Positions 36,214 through 46,053 of a stretch of 64,000 bases of DNA are shown here, piece after piece. Location: NCBI RefSeq assembly GCF_000247695.1, contig NW_004624747.1, positions 6,794,647 through 6,858,646 on the forward strand, read 5' to 3'. Under the pieces are notes generated by a model. It was not told where the DNA came from and did no database searches. It saw only the letters and a list, made by a program, of their open reading frames with translations. The stretch's first letter is position 1; every line of letters starts with the position of its first letter. This stretch comes from Heterocephalus glaber. Lineage: Eukaryota > Chordata > Mammalia > Rodentia > Bathyergidae. The translations under genes and the position numbers were made by a program.

Positions 36214-39200
36214 TACCGGGGATCAAACTCGGGACCTTGCGGTTGCGAGGCAGGCAGCAGAACCACTGAGCTAATTCCCTGGCCCTAAATAGGAATATCT
36301 TTATCAGTGCGGTGTTCAAAGGACAACAAGAAATATATAAAATACTTTGCATAGTATGTAGATCATAGTAAGTTCTCAATTATTTATTTTTGTTTTGTTT
36401 TGTTTTTTTGTTTGGTACCGGGGATCAAACTCAGGTCCTTGAGCTTGCACAGCAGGCGGTGGAACCACTGAACTAACTCCGCAGCCCGAAAGACATTTTT
36501 TTTGGTACCGGGGATCAAACTCGGGTCCTTGCACTTGTGCAGCAGGTGGAAAAACCACTGAGCTAAATCCCCAGCCCCTTCTCAATTATTTATTTTGAAG
36601 ACATAGATACACTTTAATTGAAAATGATATGCTTTATTTATTTATTTATTTAAATGTTGGAGATGCTATATTTCCCAGGTTGGCCTCAAACTTCGAGGCT
36701 CAGGTGATCCTCCAGCCTCAGCCTCCTGAGTAGCTGGGACTACAGGCATGTACCTCTGCATCTGGCTCTGCTTTATTTAAAAAGTGCCATGTTGTTGCTC
36801 TCTAAGACTACTGACTCACTGTCAAATTTGTTCACTGATGGACTTACAATGAGATGCAAGACCAGAGATTATCAAGTGGAAAGGACCTGAGATGCTTAGC
36901 CAGCCTCCCTCTGCCCTGGTCATGAGCCACGTCCAGAAATAACCATTGAGGCCACCAGCTCAGCCTTGATTACCTCCTGTATCAGGAAGTTCACTACCCA
37001 AGCAGGCAGCCCATTCCATTCTTCAGCAGTTTGAGGCCAAATCTGCCTTACAATGATTCCAGTCCTACATATATGTAACTGTTTGTCAATGGGCCATCTC
37101 TGCAAATATTTGAACATGAGCCATCAAGTCTATTGGGCTGATCTTTCACCCTGTGTGTCACTGTGTCCAGTGGAACTTCCCGTGATGATAGGAATGTTCT
37201 ACCTCTGAGTGCCTTAGTGTGGTAGCCACTGGCTGTCTATGGCTCTGAGCAATTGAAAGATGGCCCATGTGACAGAGGACCTGAAGTTGTAATTTAATTT
37301 AAATAGTTACACATGATAAGAGGCTACCAAATTGAATAGTGATTTTAAGATTTTTTTCTGTATAGACTTTCTGTGTTCTAGGTTAAGTTTTTGGGAATTT
37401 AGGGCCAGGGATTTAGCTCAGGGGTGCTGTGCCTGCCTGGCAAGTGTGAGGTCCTGAGTCCGATCCCTGGTACTGGGAAGGAATAGAAGGAAAAAAAGGG
37501 AATTTATAGGATTTGTTGCTCCTTTGAATAATATCCATTTTTTTCAATCTATTTTACAGTTAGATTCTGCTGCAGAAAGAGATAGTATAGATTTTGTATC
37601 TGGATGAGCTTTCTCTTCAGTTCTCTTTCTCTTTAGTTTTTCTATTGATTTTGTTGATTTTTGAGGAAAGATTCCTCATCTTTGTACTAGTATTTTCTTT
37701 TCTTATAGGACTGGCAAATGTCATTAGTTCTATGTTTAAATTGTAATGTTGATCAATGTCATCTTTTCCTTGTTCCTGATTTTAATGAAAATGTATCTAA
37801 AATTTCTTGTTAGCCATAACATTACTTAGGAGATTTTTGCTATATAATCACTACCAAACCAAGGAGATTACTTTCTATTTGTGCTTTGCTAAGATTTTTG
37901 TATAAATAGGACGTGAATCTTTACAAATGCTTTTTCTTCGTTAATTAAGATAGCCACATAATTTTTATTAACTCTATTAATGATTTTAATGATACTCACA
38001 GATTTTTTTCTTTTTTCTTTTATGACATTTTCTAATGTTGAGCTATTCTTGCACACTCAAGATAAACTCTCCTTGATCACACTACATAATTTGAACATTC
38101 TGCTGGATTCTATTACATAACACTTTATTTAGATTTCTTTATGTCCATATCAATAAATAAAACAGGCCTAGACTTTTCTTCTTTTTCTCCCCTTCCATCT
38201 CTCGTTTTTATTGTCCTGATCTAGCATGGAATGAAACTTACCCAAGTCTTTTTATCTTTTTTTTTTTTTTTTTGGTACTGGGGATTGAACTCAGGACCTT
38301 ATGCTTGGGAAGCAGTCGGCAAAACCACTGAGCTAAATCCCTGGCCCAATTTTGATGGTGAGCAAACATTTTGAATTGAATTACTTCTTTTTTTTTGGTA
38401 CCGGGGATCGAACTCGGGTCCTTGCGCTTGTAAGGCAGGGGGTGGAACCACTGAGCTAAATTCCCAGCCCTTACTCAAGTCTTTCAGGGTAACTTTCACT
38501 CTGTCCTAAAGTGATGTGAATACTTCACGTAAAATAGCAATTAACTTGTAACACTTTGGAAGAGCTCATCTGTAAAGCCATTGGTGTCTAAGTGTTGAGA
38601 GAGGGGAGGGGGTTTCTTTGTTTGTTTTTGTTTTTTCCAGTACCGGGGATCGAACTCCCAGGACCTTGCATTTGCCAGGCAGGCTTGGTGCCACTGAGCT
38701 CCCTGGCCCGAGGGGAGGTTTTTACTACCATTTCAATTTCTTTAATATTTATTGCTCTGTTGAGACTTTCTATTTCTGCTCAAGATCTTGTAGTCTTCTT
38801 TTCTTTTTCTTTTTTTGCAGTTCTGGGGATCTGACCCAGGACTTCGCACCTGCTAGGCAAGTGCTCTGCCACTGAGCTGCATCCCTAGCTCATCGAGGTC
38901 TTATAGTCTTGCACATATTTTTCTAGGAATGTATCAATTTAATTTAGGTTTTCAAATTTATTAGTACATAAATGTTCCTAATATTCTTCTACTGGATGTT
39001 TAAAAAAATCTCCTTGGAATCTATAGATATTTCTGTTAAGAACCAGAGCATGGTCTTTCCTGCTATGAATAGATGGTGGCTTGGGCCCAATGACAGTTAT
39101 GAGAATAGAGCTTTTGGTAGCACCAACCACGTGCCAGGCTGAGGGGCTGGGAAGGCACAGTCATTGCTTTATGGTTCTGGCATCTGAGTGGGACAGAGGA

Positions 39201-42200
39201 ACCCAGATGTGGGATGGAGATCAACACAGAGGGAAGGGACTTCGGCCAGAGGCTTAGGGAAGGCTCCTCATCATCAGGCCTGAGGAGCAGCTCTCTCAAA
39301 GCTCAGCCCCTCACTCACCTCCCTTTGCCCGTGCCTTGGGTTGGTGAGGCGTGGAGTGGCGGAGCTGCCACTGACGTGGATGGGGCCATGTTGGCAGGTC
39401 CCACCCACCGTGGCATGAAGGGAAAGGTCCCCTCTCTACCTTTTCCATGACCTGGCAGCCTAAGGTATCTGTGATCGCACTTCTCTATCAAAGTTGCACT
39501 TCTGGGCTGGGGATTTAGCTCAGTGATTTCGCCACTTGCTGCGCAAGTGCAAGGACCCGAGTTCGACCCCCTGTACCAAAAAATAAAATAAAATAAAATA
39601 AAGATGCAGTTCTTTAAACCCAGAAAGACCCTGAGCCGTGGTCTGAGTGAGTCCCCCAAGGTTCCATGGGTTGCAATTTAATCCCCATGTGAAGTACTAA
39701 GAGGGCAGAAACTTAATCTGATCACAGTGTGCAGAGGTGGGGCCTCTGCAGGGATTGGAATTAGATGAGGTCATGAGGGTGGAGTCCCCATGACAGAAGA
39801 GAGGCCAGGAGAGACATGAACGCATGTTTCCTGCCTCTTGCTACGTGATGCCCAGTGCCACCTGTGGACTCTGCCTGCAGGGGACTGTAATATTGATTGT
39901 GCCCAAAGCAGGCTGTAAAAAGTTAACCCCACAGTTGGCTAGTTTATAGGAGTCTGGCTGAAGCCTACCTGCTGAGGTCAGAGTAACTCACACCCGAATT
40001 CCCTTCCCTCAACTAAAACCTCCTGATTAGAAGGACAATGTTCTAATTACAACCATATATTTTGTCTATTCTGTTCCTAGTCAAGAATGCTTTGTCTTGT
40101 CCTCTATGAGCCTTGTTTACCTTAATTTCCATAGAAACCACACATAGCTTCCCTTTACTCCAATTGTCAGGAAAAGTCAGTGCCTGGGGCTGGCCAGTGC
40201 CTTTCTCAGTTGCACCAGCATTGGTCGTCCTGGCGCCCCACTTTCTTTCTCCTAGTTCTGTCTTTTAGTTTTATTTCTCAGGCCTTCGTCATATACTGGG
40301 CAGGGTACTGGAACCTGACTGCAGGGGTCTCCGGTGCTGCCCACAAGAAGACCATCACCAGATGGGGGTCCTTGACCTCCAGAACTGTGAGCTAAAGAAA
40401 ACTCTTTTCTCTATAAAGTTATCTGCACTCAAATTTTTTTTGTTTGTTTGCTTTTTGGGGTTTTGATTTTGTTGTTGTTGTTTAAGACAAAGTCTTGCTA
40501 CATAGTTCAGGCTGCCCTTGAATTCACTGTGTAGCCCAGCCTGGACTCAAACTCACAGCGATCCTCCTGCCTCAGCCTCCTGAGTGCTGGGATTACAGGT
40601 TGCACCACTCCACCTGGATAACTTCATTATGGTGATGAAAGGTGAATTAGGACACACTACGTTAAGGGGCTTCATAGCTTAGACAGGGGGCAATACGTTC
40701 CCTTATTTAAAAAAATCCAGGGCTGGGGATTTAGCTCAGTGGTGCCATTGCCTGCCCTGCAAGTGCAAGGACCCGAGTTCAATCCCCGGTACCAAAAAAA
40801 AAACCCCAAAACCAAAAACCACCAAATGGAAACTGCCACCGCCAAGAGAATCCTAAGGAGACAAGATGACTAAATGTACTTCAGTGTCCTGAATGGGATC
40901 TGACTACAGAAAAACTTGAAATCTACATAACCTTTAGTTAATAATAATGATAATAGGTGCCGGGGATTTAGCTCAATGGTTTTGCCGCCTAGGACCAGAA
41001 TTTGATCCTCGGTATAAAAAAAAAATGATAATAATAATAACATTACAACCACATTGGTTTATTAATTGTGACAAATGTACCATACATGCAATGTTTTTTT
41101 TTTGACAAATGTACCATACAAATGTAAGATTTTAATGGGAAAATCTGAGTAGAGTGTATATAAGAACTTTCTATTCTATCTTTGCACTTTTTCTGAAAAT
41201 CTAAAACTTAAAAAGTTTATAAAAATAGCCAAGAGGCATGGTGACACACACCTATAATTCCAGTGTTCTGGGAGGCTGAGGCAGAAGGATTCCAAGTTCA
41301 GCTCAGCCTGGCCAACTTAGTGAGACTTGTCTCAATAAAAAAATAATAAAGGACTGGGGCTATAGCTCAGAGCAAAGGCGGTAGGTTCCATTTCCAGTAC
41401 CAAAAGAAAAATTTTATTGAAAAAAAATAATAAAGAAACCAGATAGATGGCTAGGGATTTAGCTCAGTGGTTTCGCCGTCTGCTGCGCAAGTGCAAGGAC
41501 CCGAGTTCGATCCCTGGTACCAAAAAAAAAGAAACCAGATAGAACAAAACAGAAAGGAAGTACCGGCTCCTGGGCGGGTGCTTCCTTCATGCAGCATCGT
41601 GCACCTCTCTGACCTCATGTTTGACTCACAGAACCCCGAACGTAAGACCAATATTATGCCCATTACATAGAAGAGGAGAGTGAGGCTGAGAGACAAAGAC
41701 TGAGTTACCACAGCTACACTGCTAGTGCACGGTAGAGCTGGAATCAGTCACCAGTCTGCTCTATGGAAGACCACCAGCATTTTAAACCATACACTGTGTG
41801 TCCACTTGTCTCCTTCTCCTTTTCCTTCTCCTCCCCCTCCCCTCCTCCTCCTCCTCCTCCTTCTCTTTTCTTTTCATGATACAGGGTTTTGCTATGTAGC
41901 CCAGGCTGGCCTCAAACTCAAAGCAGTCCTCCTGCCTCAGTCTCCTGAGTGCTGAGACCACAGGTGTGTGCTACCATGCCGGGTCTCTGGCTGACTTCTA
42001 ACTTCTCTCATCTCTAGGGAAAAATCTTTCCCATAAAATGATTATTTTTCTTTTTGTCCTTAGGCCCTGATGTAGTTTCTATTTGTTTGTTTGGTTCTTG
42101 TTTTGTCCTGTTTTTTAGACTTCTGCTGTAGTTCCTAGAAGAAACTCCTTCTTCACTTCTTTTTGTTGGTTTTTTTTTTTTTGGCACCAGAGATTGAACT

Positions 42201-45200
42201 CCAGTCCTTGCGTTTGTGCAGCAGGCAGCAAAACCACTGAGCTAAATCCCCAGCCCTAAGCTAAATCCCTGGCGCCTTTACTTCTGTTTGAATCCTCTTT
42301 TGTTTGTTTGTTATGTTTTGCAGTACTAGAGACTGAACCCAAGGCCTTTGCAGCTACCTCTCCAGCCTTTTAACATTTTTTTGTTTGATACCAGGGATTG
42401 AACTCAGGACCTTGCACTTTCGAGGCGGGCTGCAGAACCACTAAGCTAAATCCCCAGCCATAAACATTTTTATTTTTGAGAGAGGGTCTTGCTAAGTTGC
42501 CCAAGTGGGGTTCAAACTTGCAATCCTCCTGCCTCAGCCTCCCAAGTGCTAGGATTACAGGTATGCACTACCATGCCCAGAATTAAATTCACTTCTTTAA
42601 GTGTTTGCTAGTCATTGCTCAGTGTCCTGTACATTCCCTAGTGCGATGAAACAGCCCTGTCCGCAGGGAACTCGACAGAGATGCAAGGCAAGTCCTGAAG
42701 CCAGGCTCAGCTATATCTGACCCAGGCCAGGCCAGTTAACTCTTGAGCACTCACTTCACAGGCATTACCTCTAATCTGTCTTAGACTCTGCTTTCCTAGT
42801 GACTCACAGTCATTTTACAAATGAGGAAACCAAGGCTCAGCGGAAATTCAGTGCTCAGATTCTAGCCCAGCACAGGCGGGTCAAGAGCCTTTTCCATGCT
42901 TCACCACAGCACTGTCCTCCGTGGTCTCCCGTCGCCCTCTCCTGAGGCCTCTCTTTCCCTCCCTCTCTGCCTCCTCCAACCCTGTGCTCTCACCTCGGAG
43001 CCAGCGCAGGAGGAAGTAGTCATCAGCCTTGGGCAGGGTGGGCAGCAGGTCCTGGAGGTTCTCCTGGAACTAATGGGAGGGGGAGTATGATGGTCAGAGG
43101 GGCTCTTACGACCCTTGGGCCACCAGACCTGGGGACCCTGCAGGGTAAAGACCACACAGCGCTTGCCCTGAGCAATTTTGTCATCTGGGAATGAGGCACC
43201 CTCTGGCCCACTGGAGAAGGAAGAGTTGGGCCCTTTTCAACCTCTGAGAGTGCTCAGACTCCAAAGATTGTCACTCCACAAGTCTGAGTTGAGGCCCTGG
43301 CATCTCTGTTTTTACAAGGATCCCTATGTGATTCTAATACAGGGCAGCCAAATGTCTCAGGAATGTTGCCCTTGATAATACTACAGCTTGGGGTCTGGAT
43401 TTGGAGGCAAGCTACTTAACCTCTCTGCGCCTCAGTCTCCTCATCTGTAAAATGGGCATAATGATACATTTGTGCCTATCAAAGAAATGTGTGCACCTAA
43501 AGCACTTAGCATTGGACCTGGCTCCAAGCAGGTACCAGATATCTGTGGGGTGTCACTCAGCAAATGTGGCCTGGGCATAGTTATCTAGACCTCTGGGACC
43601 ATGGATAATCTCCCCTCCCTCTGCCTCCCCTCACCATTTTAAAAATGATAAGCATTTATTACTTTTTCTTTTCAAGACAGCATTTCTTTATGTAGTCCAA
43701 AACAGTCCTGAACTCACCATGTAGCTTAGGTTGGCCTTCAACTTGAGATGCTCCTGCCTCAGCCTCACAAGAGTTGGGATTACAGGCAGTGCACCACCAC
43801 ACCTCTTGGGTTCCTTATAAATATTGGGGAAAAGACTGGGCACAGTGACACATCCCTGTAATCCCCGCACTGAAAAAGGCCAATGCAGGAGGAAAGCAAG
43901 TTCAAGTCCCTCCTGGACAACTTAGAAGGACTCGATCTCAAAAAGTACAAAGAGCTGGAGATGTAGCTCAGTGGCAGAGTGCCACTGGGTTTGATCACCA
44001 GTACCTCAAAAGAAAAGAAAAGATAGGAATAAGCAAACGTCTGTAAACCCAGCACTCAGGAGGCAGGGGATCACTGCAAGTTTGAGGCTAGCCTGGGCTA
44101 CGTGGTTAGTTCAAGTCTATCCTGAACTACACAATGAGACCCTGTCTCAAACAAACAATAAATATTTTCACATGGCTCAAATCTCTGGCCCACAGAAATC
44201 TCCCTCAAAGGCCAAGTGCCCTGTTCTTCCTGTGAGCCTCCTGTCTGGGCTTCCCAGAGGCCACCAGCAGGGGTGGGACAGGGCTCACCAGGGGATGCCT
44301 TCTCTTTCACCTGAGCACCTCTGAACTGGGTACCTTCCCCATCATCTGGGCATTTCTCTCTTTCACTGATGACTTCTCCTTCTTGTAGACCCTTTTCTTT
44401 TTTTTTCCTTTTGGTACCAGGGATCTAACTGGGGACCTTGTGCTTGCAAGGCAGGCAGTGGAACCACTGAGCTGCAGACCCTTTTCTACCCTCCAAGTGC
44501 CCTGAGTGAAGTCCCAGGGTGGCAGGGAAATAGGGTGTGGCTGGCAGACTGGGGAAGTAAGGTGAGACCTGTTAAGTACAAAGTGCCAGGAACAGTTCCC
44601 AAAGCCCTGCCTGTGGACTTCTGGGAGAACTTGAGCAATTTTGGATTGGATGGCCTAGACCTGACATCAGCCTGAGGAGTGGGAGATACAAAAAGAACAG
44701 TCACACGGAGGGTTTGTTGTTGTTGTTGTTATTGTTGTATTTTCGACAGGGTCTGCTCTGTGATTCAGGCTGGCCTTGAACTTATTATGTAGCCCAGGTG
44801 TAGTTCATGGTGATCCTCCTGCCTCAGCCTCCCAAGTGCTAGGATTACAGGTGTGCACCACCATGCCAGGATTACACTGAACTGTCTGCTACTGTGTTCT
44901 CTCACTGTGACCCACTTTCTCCTGTAGAGTGTACTTCTTTTCCTATCTTTGCTTGGCCCAAACTCGCTCGCTTGGCAGAGCATGTTTCTTTTTTCTTTCT
45001 TTCTCTTTCTCTTTTTCTTTTCTTTTTTTTTGAGACAGGGTCTGTAGTTCAGGCTGGCCTTGAACTTACTATGTAGCCCAGGCTGGCCGTGAACTTGTGG
45101 CAAACCTCCTGCCTCAGCCAAGAGTGTGCCATCACACTCAGCTGCAGAGCATGTTTCTTTTCCTACCTTTAATAACCGTAAAACCTCGCTACCTTTTGCT

Positions 45201-46053
45201 TTGTTTTGTTTTTGGTACTGGGGATCCAACTCAGGACCTTGCTCTTACAAGGCAGGCAAGATGCCACTGAGCTAAATCCTGGCCCAAAACCTTGCTATCT
45301 TTTGCGCTTGTCTTGACAAATTTTTTGTTGAGGACAGAAAGAACCTAAAAAGTACCCTTAGAAGGGGACTCCAGCCACCCACAACCCATAACACCAGGAC
45401 CCCCTTCTTTTACCAGGGTCCCCATTCCTCCCTGAAGGATCTTGCCCCAGGGGAGAAGCCTCAAAATAAACAATTCCTCACAACTCCTGAACTACCCATT
45501 CTTCCCAGGCATAAGAGCTAAGGGAGCATCCTCCCCTCTCCCCAAGGCCCTGTCCCTTCCAGGTGCAGCCAGCAGGACTCTCAAAATGCCTTTAATAAAA
45601 AATATTTCATGAAAAATAATCACAGGGAGAAGACTCGGGCCCTAAGAAGTCAGAGAGCCACGAAGAGAACAAATACGGAAATCAAGGCACGAGATCTGGG
45701 ACTCTGGGAAGCTGTTAGGGCACGTCACCGCGGCAGCCAGCCGAGGGCAGCTCCACTGCACCCTCAAAGCAGGAAACAAGGGCAGGGCTGGGTCGGGGAG
45801 CACGGGCAGGGGCAGAAGGCTGCACCCCCCTCCCCCCACCGGGTCGCCTCCAGCGGGCTCCAGTCCCGGGTGCTGAGCTCAGAGGAGCCCTCCCGCTCCT
45901 CCGTGTTCCCGCCCTGCGGTGGGGACTCCGGCTGGGGTGGGGGTACAGCGTCCTGCTGCTTGATCCCTCCCCACACCTCCCCGCCGCCGAGCCCCTCACC
46001 CTGGCCAGCGCCTCCTGCTGCTGGGGGCTCAGGTCCCCGACTCGGCCGCTCAT
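28115..46053 (-). CDS. SEC14L4: SEC14L4, SEC14-like lipid-binding protein 4
   Basis: Twelve coding exons join, on the minus strand, as 46053-46000, 43069-42994, 35643-35600, 35307-35248, 35120-34932, 32941-32846, 32291-32231, 31138-31055, 30746-30640, 30563-30424, 30335-30166 and 28254-28115. The sum is 1221 nt: 406 residues and a TGA, the usual family length. Every intron is GT-AG and every exon phase fits. The protein starts [18 protein letters not shown] and ends TATRPSPAQ, which matches SEC14L4 better than SEC14L2 or SEC14L3. Known for the family: an N-terminal helical CRAL-TRIO-N region, a CRAL-TRIO lipid pocket (roughly residues 76-249) and a GOLD domain (roughly 252-383). These cytosolic proteins bind hydrophobic ligands such as tocopherol, squalene or phospholipid; the exact ligand here is not shown by sequence. 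Introns hold SINEs, L1 and LTRs but no frame damage. Confidence 0.96.
28510..28900 (+). mobile_element. ERVL-MaLR-like LTR in SEC14L4 intron 11
   Basis: Starts TACAGTTTGGATAAGCATCC and CCCAAAGACCTTTGTGTTAAAG; ends with ACCAGAACCTGTAGACCATG, CCAAAATAAG and CTTTATAAGTTAATTTCCTC. It lacks internal retroviral sequence. Confidence 0.7.
29300..29660 (+). mobile_element. ERVL-MaLR-like LTR, second copy
   Basis: Same family layout as 28510-28900: GAATGTTCCCCAAAGGCCTT, TATGTTAAAGGTCTGGGACC, GGACTGGAACCTCCCAAACTG and AAAATAAACCTCTTTACAAG. It is in the same intron and orientation. Confidence 0.7.
30166..30335 (-). CDS. SEC14L4: SEC14L4 exon 11 (GOLD domain)
   Basis: Acceptor CTCCAG before 30335; donor GTAAGA after 30166. 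It encodes the GOLD core [20 protein letters not shown], then [20 protein letters not shown] and TCLKPGI. Confidence 0.95.
30424..30563 (-). CDS. SEC14L4: SEC14L4 exon 10
   Basis: Acceptor CCACAG; donor GTAGGG. It encodes [20 protein letters not shown] and then [19 protein letters not shown], the linker into the GOLD domain. The final Arg codon is split with exon 11. Confidence 0.95.
30640..30746 (-). CDS. SEC14L4: SEC14L4 exon 9
   Basis: Acceptor CACACAG; donor GTACAG, weaker than the others at +4 to +6. It encodes the end of the lipid-binding domain: [36 protein letters not shown]. Confidence 0.95.
31055..31138 (-). CDS. SEC14L4: SEC14L4 exon 8
   Basis: Acceptor TTTCAG; donor GTGAGT. It encodes [20 protein letters not shown] and RKKIVILG, the CRAL-TRIO segment with the mobile gate helix. 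Confidence 0.95.
31225..31465 (+). repeat. MIR remnant and B1-like SINE
   Basis: MIR-like phrase (GTGACTCACCCTCTCTGAGTC, 31270-31290) precedes a B1-like plus copy (31325-31460) ending GACCCTGTCTCAAAAAACC. Confidence 0.65.
32231..32291 (-). CDS. SEC14L4: SEC14L4 exon 7
   Basis: Acceptor TTCACAG; donor GTGAGT. It encodes [20 protein letters not shown], the conserved CRAL-TRIO ANYPE motif, with a codon split into exon 8. Confidence 0.95.
32360..32580 (-). repeat. Diverged ID and B1-like SINEs
   Basis: Reversed, old ID remnant (32385-32440: GGGATTGAACCAGAGTCCTT) and reversed B1-like copy (32460-32575: GAGACAGGGTCTCCCTAAAT). Confidence 0.65.
32846..32941 (-). CDS. SEC14L4: SEC14L4 exon 6
   Basis: Acceptor CGCACAG; donor GTAAGG. 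It encodes exactly 32 codons: [19 protein letters not shown] and [13 protein letters not shown], the central strand and helix of the lipid pocket. Confidence 0.96.
33200..33435 (-). repeat. Old ID with (GGT)n and B1-like SINE
   Basis: Poly-T, a GGT triplet run (33223-33247) and reversed ID text, then a reversed B1-like copy (33320-33430). Confidence 0.65.
33458..33777 (+). mobile_element. MER2-type (Tigger-related) DNA transposon
   Basis: Near full-length: AGTTGTCCCTTGGCATCCAT start, CAAATCCCTTATATACAAAG, ATGCTATGTAAATAGTTGTT, and GAGCTGACTGCACTA end. TA flanks both ends. It is non-autonomous, with no transposase, in SEC14L4 intron 5. Confidence 0.82.
33855..34030 (-). repeat. MIR SINE remnant
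   Basis: MIR-like core (TTAACCTTTCTGAGCCTTAC, TTGTAAAATGGGAATAATTC, CCAGTGCTGGGCACATGG). Confidence 0.6.
34402..34560. repeat. Old ID remnant and hAT-like fragment
   Basis: Reversed ID variant at 34410-34485 (CTAGGCAAGCACTCTACCTC). Next, GGCAGTGGTGGTGAACCTAT (34494-34513) resembles the terminus of an old hAT (Charlie-type) element. Confidence 0.5.
34932..35120 (-). CDS. SEC14L4: SEC14L4 exon 5
   Basis: Longest exon, 63 codons. Acceptor GCCCAG; donor GTGAGC. It encodes [35 protein letters not shown] and ECELQSQK, the start of the CRAL-TRIO domain. Confidence 0.96.
35248..35307 (-). CDS. SEC14L4: SEC14L4 exon 4
   Basis: Acceptor CTATAG; donor GTGAGC. Twenty codons: [20 protein letters not shown]. 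Confidence 0.95.
35600..35643 (-). CDS. SEC14L4: SEC14L4 exon 3
   Basis: Acceptor CTTGCAG; donor GTGAGG. It completes the Ala codon from exon 2 and encodes [14 protein letters not shown]. Most family members have [12 protein letters not shown] here, so Gln replaces Arg. Confidence 0.93.
35877..35976 (+). repeat. ID-type SINE
   Basis: Plus copy with a long A-tail, flanked by AAACAGTTCATTC at about 35862 and 35978. It lies in SEC14L4 intron 2, antisense to the gene. Confidence 0.88.
36050..36145 (-). repeat. MIR SINE remnant
   Basis: MIR-like CACTTGGACTTGGGCTTGAA and GAGTCACTTACTTTCTCTGA. Confidence 0.5.
36173..36286 (-). repeat. (GT)n microsatellite and ID SINE
   Basis: About 19 GT units (36174-36211) run straight into a reversed ID (36212-36286). 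The poly-T tail has apparently been replaced by the microsatellite. Confidence 0.85.
36373..36595 (-). repeat. Two nested ID-type SINEs
   Basis: Reversed IDs at about 36402-36487 and 36496-36577 lie between two copies of TTCTCAATTATTTATTTT (36373 and about 36579). One target site therefore holds two SINEs. Confidence 0.85.
36650..36775 (-). repeat. B1-like SINE
   Basis: Reversed copy: TTCCCAGGTTGGCCTCAAAC through GGGACTACAGGCATGTACC. Confidence 0.7.
37402..37482 (+). repeat. ID-type SINE
   Basis: Plus copy, GGGCCAGGGATTTAGCTCAG through GATCCCTGGTACTGG. Confidence 0.8.
37500..39040 (-). mobile_element. L1 LINE ORF2 fragment in SEC14L4 intron 2
   Basis: Antisense L1 ORF2 text: TTGCTATATAATCACTACCA, GGACGTGAATCTTTACAAAT, GCTGGATTCTATTACATAA, GGAAGAGCTCATCTGTAAAG and GTAGTCTT-type blocks. 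It is broken by four SINEs and is not coding. Confidence 0.65.
38255..38895 (-). repeat. Four ID-type SINEs within L1
   Basis: Reversed copies at about 38255-38347, 38390-38469, 38634-38709 and, older, 38805-38893. The third lacks part of the tRNA-like head. Confidence 0.8.
39503..39602 (+). repeat. ID-type SINE
   Basis: Plus copy whose tail is an AAAAT repeat (AAATAAAATAAAATAAAATA). Confidence 0.85.
39640..39892 (+). mobile_element. MaLR-like LTR, 5' part
   Basis: GAGTCCCCCAAGGTTCCATG, TGATCACAGTGTGCAGAGGTGG and ATGAGGTCATGAGGGTGGAG. The LTR is cut at about 39892 by another LTR; its end (GACCTCCAGAACTGTGAGC) reappears at 40375. Confidence 0.6.
39893..40335 (+). mobile_element. ERV LTR inserted in a MaLR LTR
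   Basis: Runs from TGTAATATTGATTGTGCCCA to AACCTGACTGCA, i.e. TG...CA ends, with GGGGAC before and GGGGTC after as a probable near-identical target duplication. It resembles 25235-25835. No internal genes. Confidence 0.5.
40336..40435 (+). mobile_element. MaLR-like LTR, 3' part
   Basis: GACCTCCAGAACTGTGAGCT and CTCTATAAAGTTATCTGC. It continues the LTR broken at 39892. Confidence 0.55.
40475..41030. repeat. SINE cluster: B1-like (-), ID (+), ID (+)
   Basis: Reversed B1-like copy (40480-40618), plus ID (40720-40803) and a shortened plus ID (40955-41021) that lacks the central CTTGCAAGTGCAAGG part. Confidence 0.8.
41228..41530 (+). repeat. SINE cluster: B1-like, ID remnant, ID
   Basis: Plus B1-like (41230-41340), ID remnant (41352-41402) and a full ID (41449-41528) flanked by AAAGAAACCAGATAG at about 41433 and 41530. 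Confidence 0.85.
41805..41995 (-). repeat. CT-rich tract and B1-like SINE
   Basis: A (CTC)n/CCTCCTCC tract (41812-41870) precedes a reversed B1-like copy (41880-41990). Confidence 0.75.
42170..42595 (-). repeat. SINE cluster: ID, ID remnant, ID, B1-like
   Basis: Reversed ID (42170-42257), old remnant (42320-42370), ID (42382-42460) and B1-like copy (42470-42590). Confidence 0.8.
42770..42870 (-). repeat. MIR SINE remnant
   Basis: AGTCATTTTACAAATGAGGAAACCAAGGCTCAG-type core at 42807-42840. Confidence 0.6.
42994..43069 (-). CDS. SEC14L4: SEC14L4 exon 2
   Basis: Acceptor CATTAG; donor GTGAGA. It encodes [19 protein letters not shown] and LLRWLR, the N-terminal CRAL-TRIO helices. FQEN stands where FREN is usual. 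Confidence 0.95.
43395..43530 (-). repeat. MIR SINE
   Basis: GCAAGCTACTTAACCTCTCTG, CTCATCTGTAAAATGGGCAT and AGCACTTAGCATTGGACCTGG form a good MIR core. Confidence 0.7.
43665..44160. repeat. SINE cluster, SEC14L4 intron 1
   Basis: Reversed B1-like (43672-43805), plus B1-like remnant (43835-43945), plus ID (43950-44010) and plus B1-like (44030-44155). Confidence 0.7.
44395..44478 (-). repeat. ID-type SINE
   Basis: Reversed copy ending early at CACTGAGCTG. CAGACCCTTTTCT is repeated at about 44386 and 44475. Confidence 0.82.
44715..45290 (-). repeat. SINE cluster: B1-like, B1-like, ID
   Basis: Reversed B1-like copies (44740-44872 and 45030-45140) and a reversed ID (45210-45284). Confidence 0.8.

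Noticed and set aside
28115..46053. Identification as SEC14L2 or SEC14L3
   Set aside because: The N-terminus [18 protein letters not shown] is shared, but the C-terminus ending RPSPAQ and exon 10-11 residues fit SEC14L4; the other two end differently.
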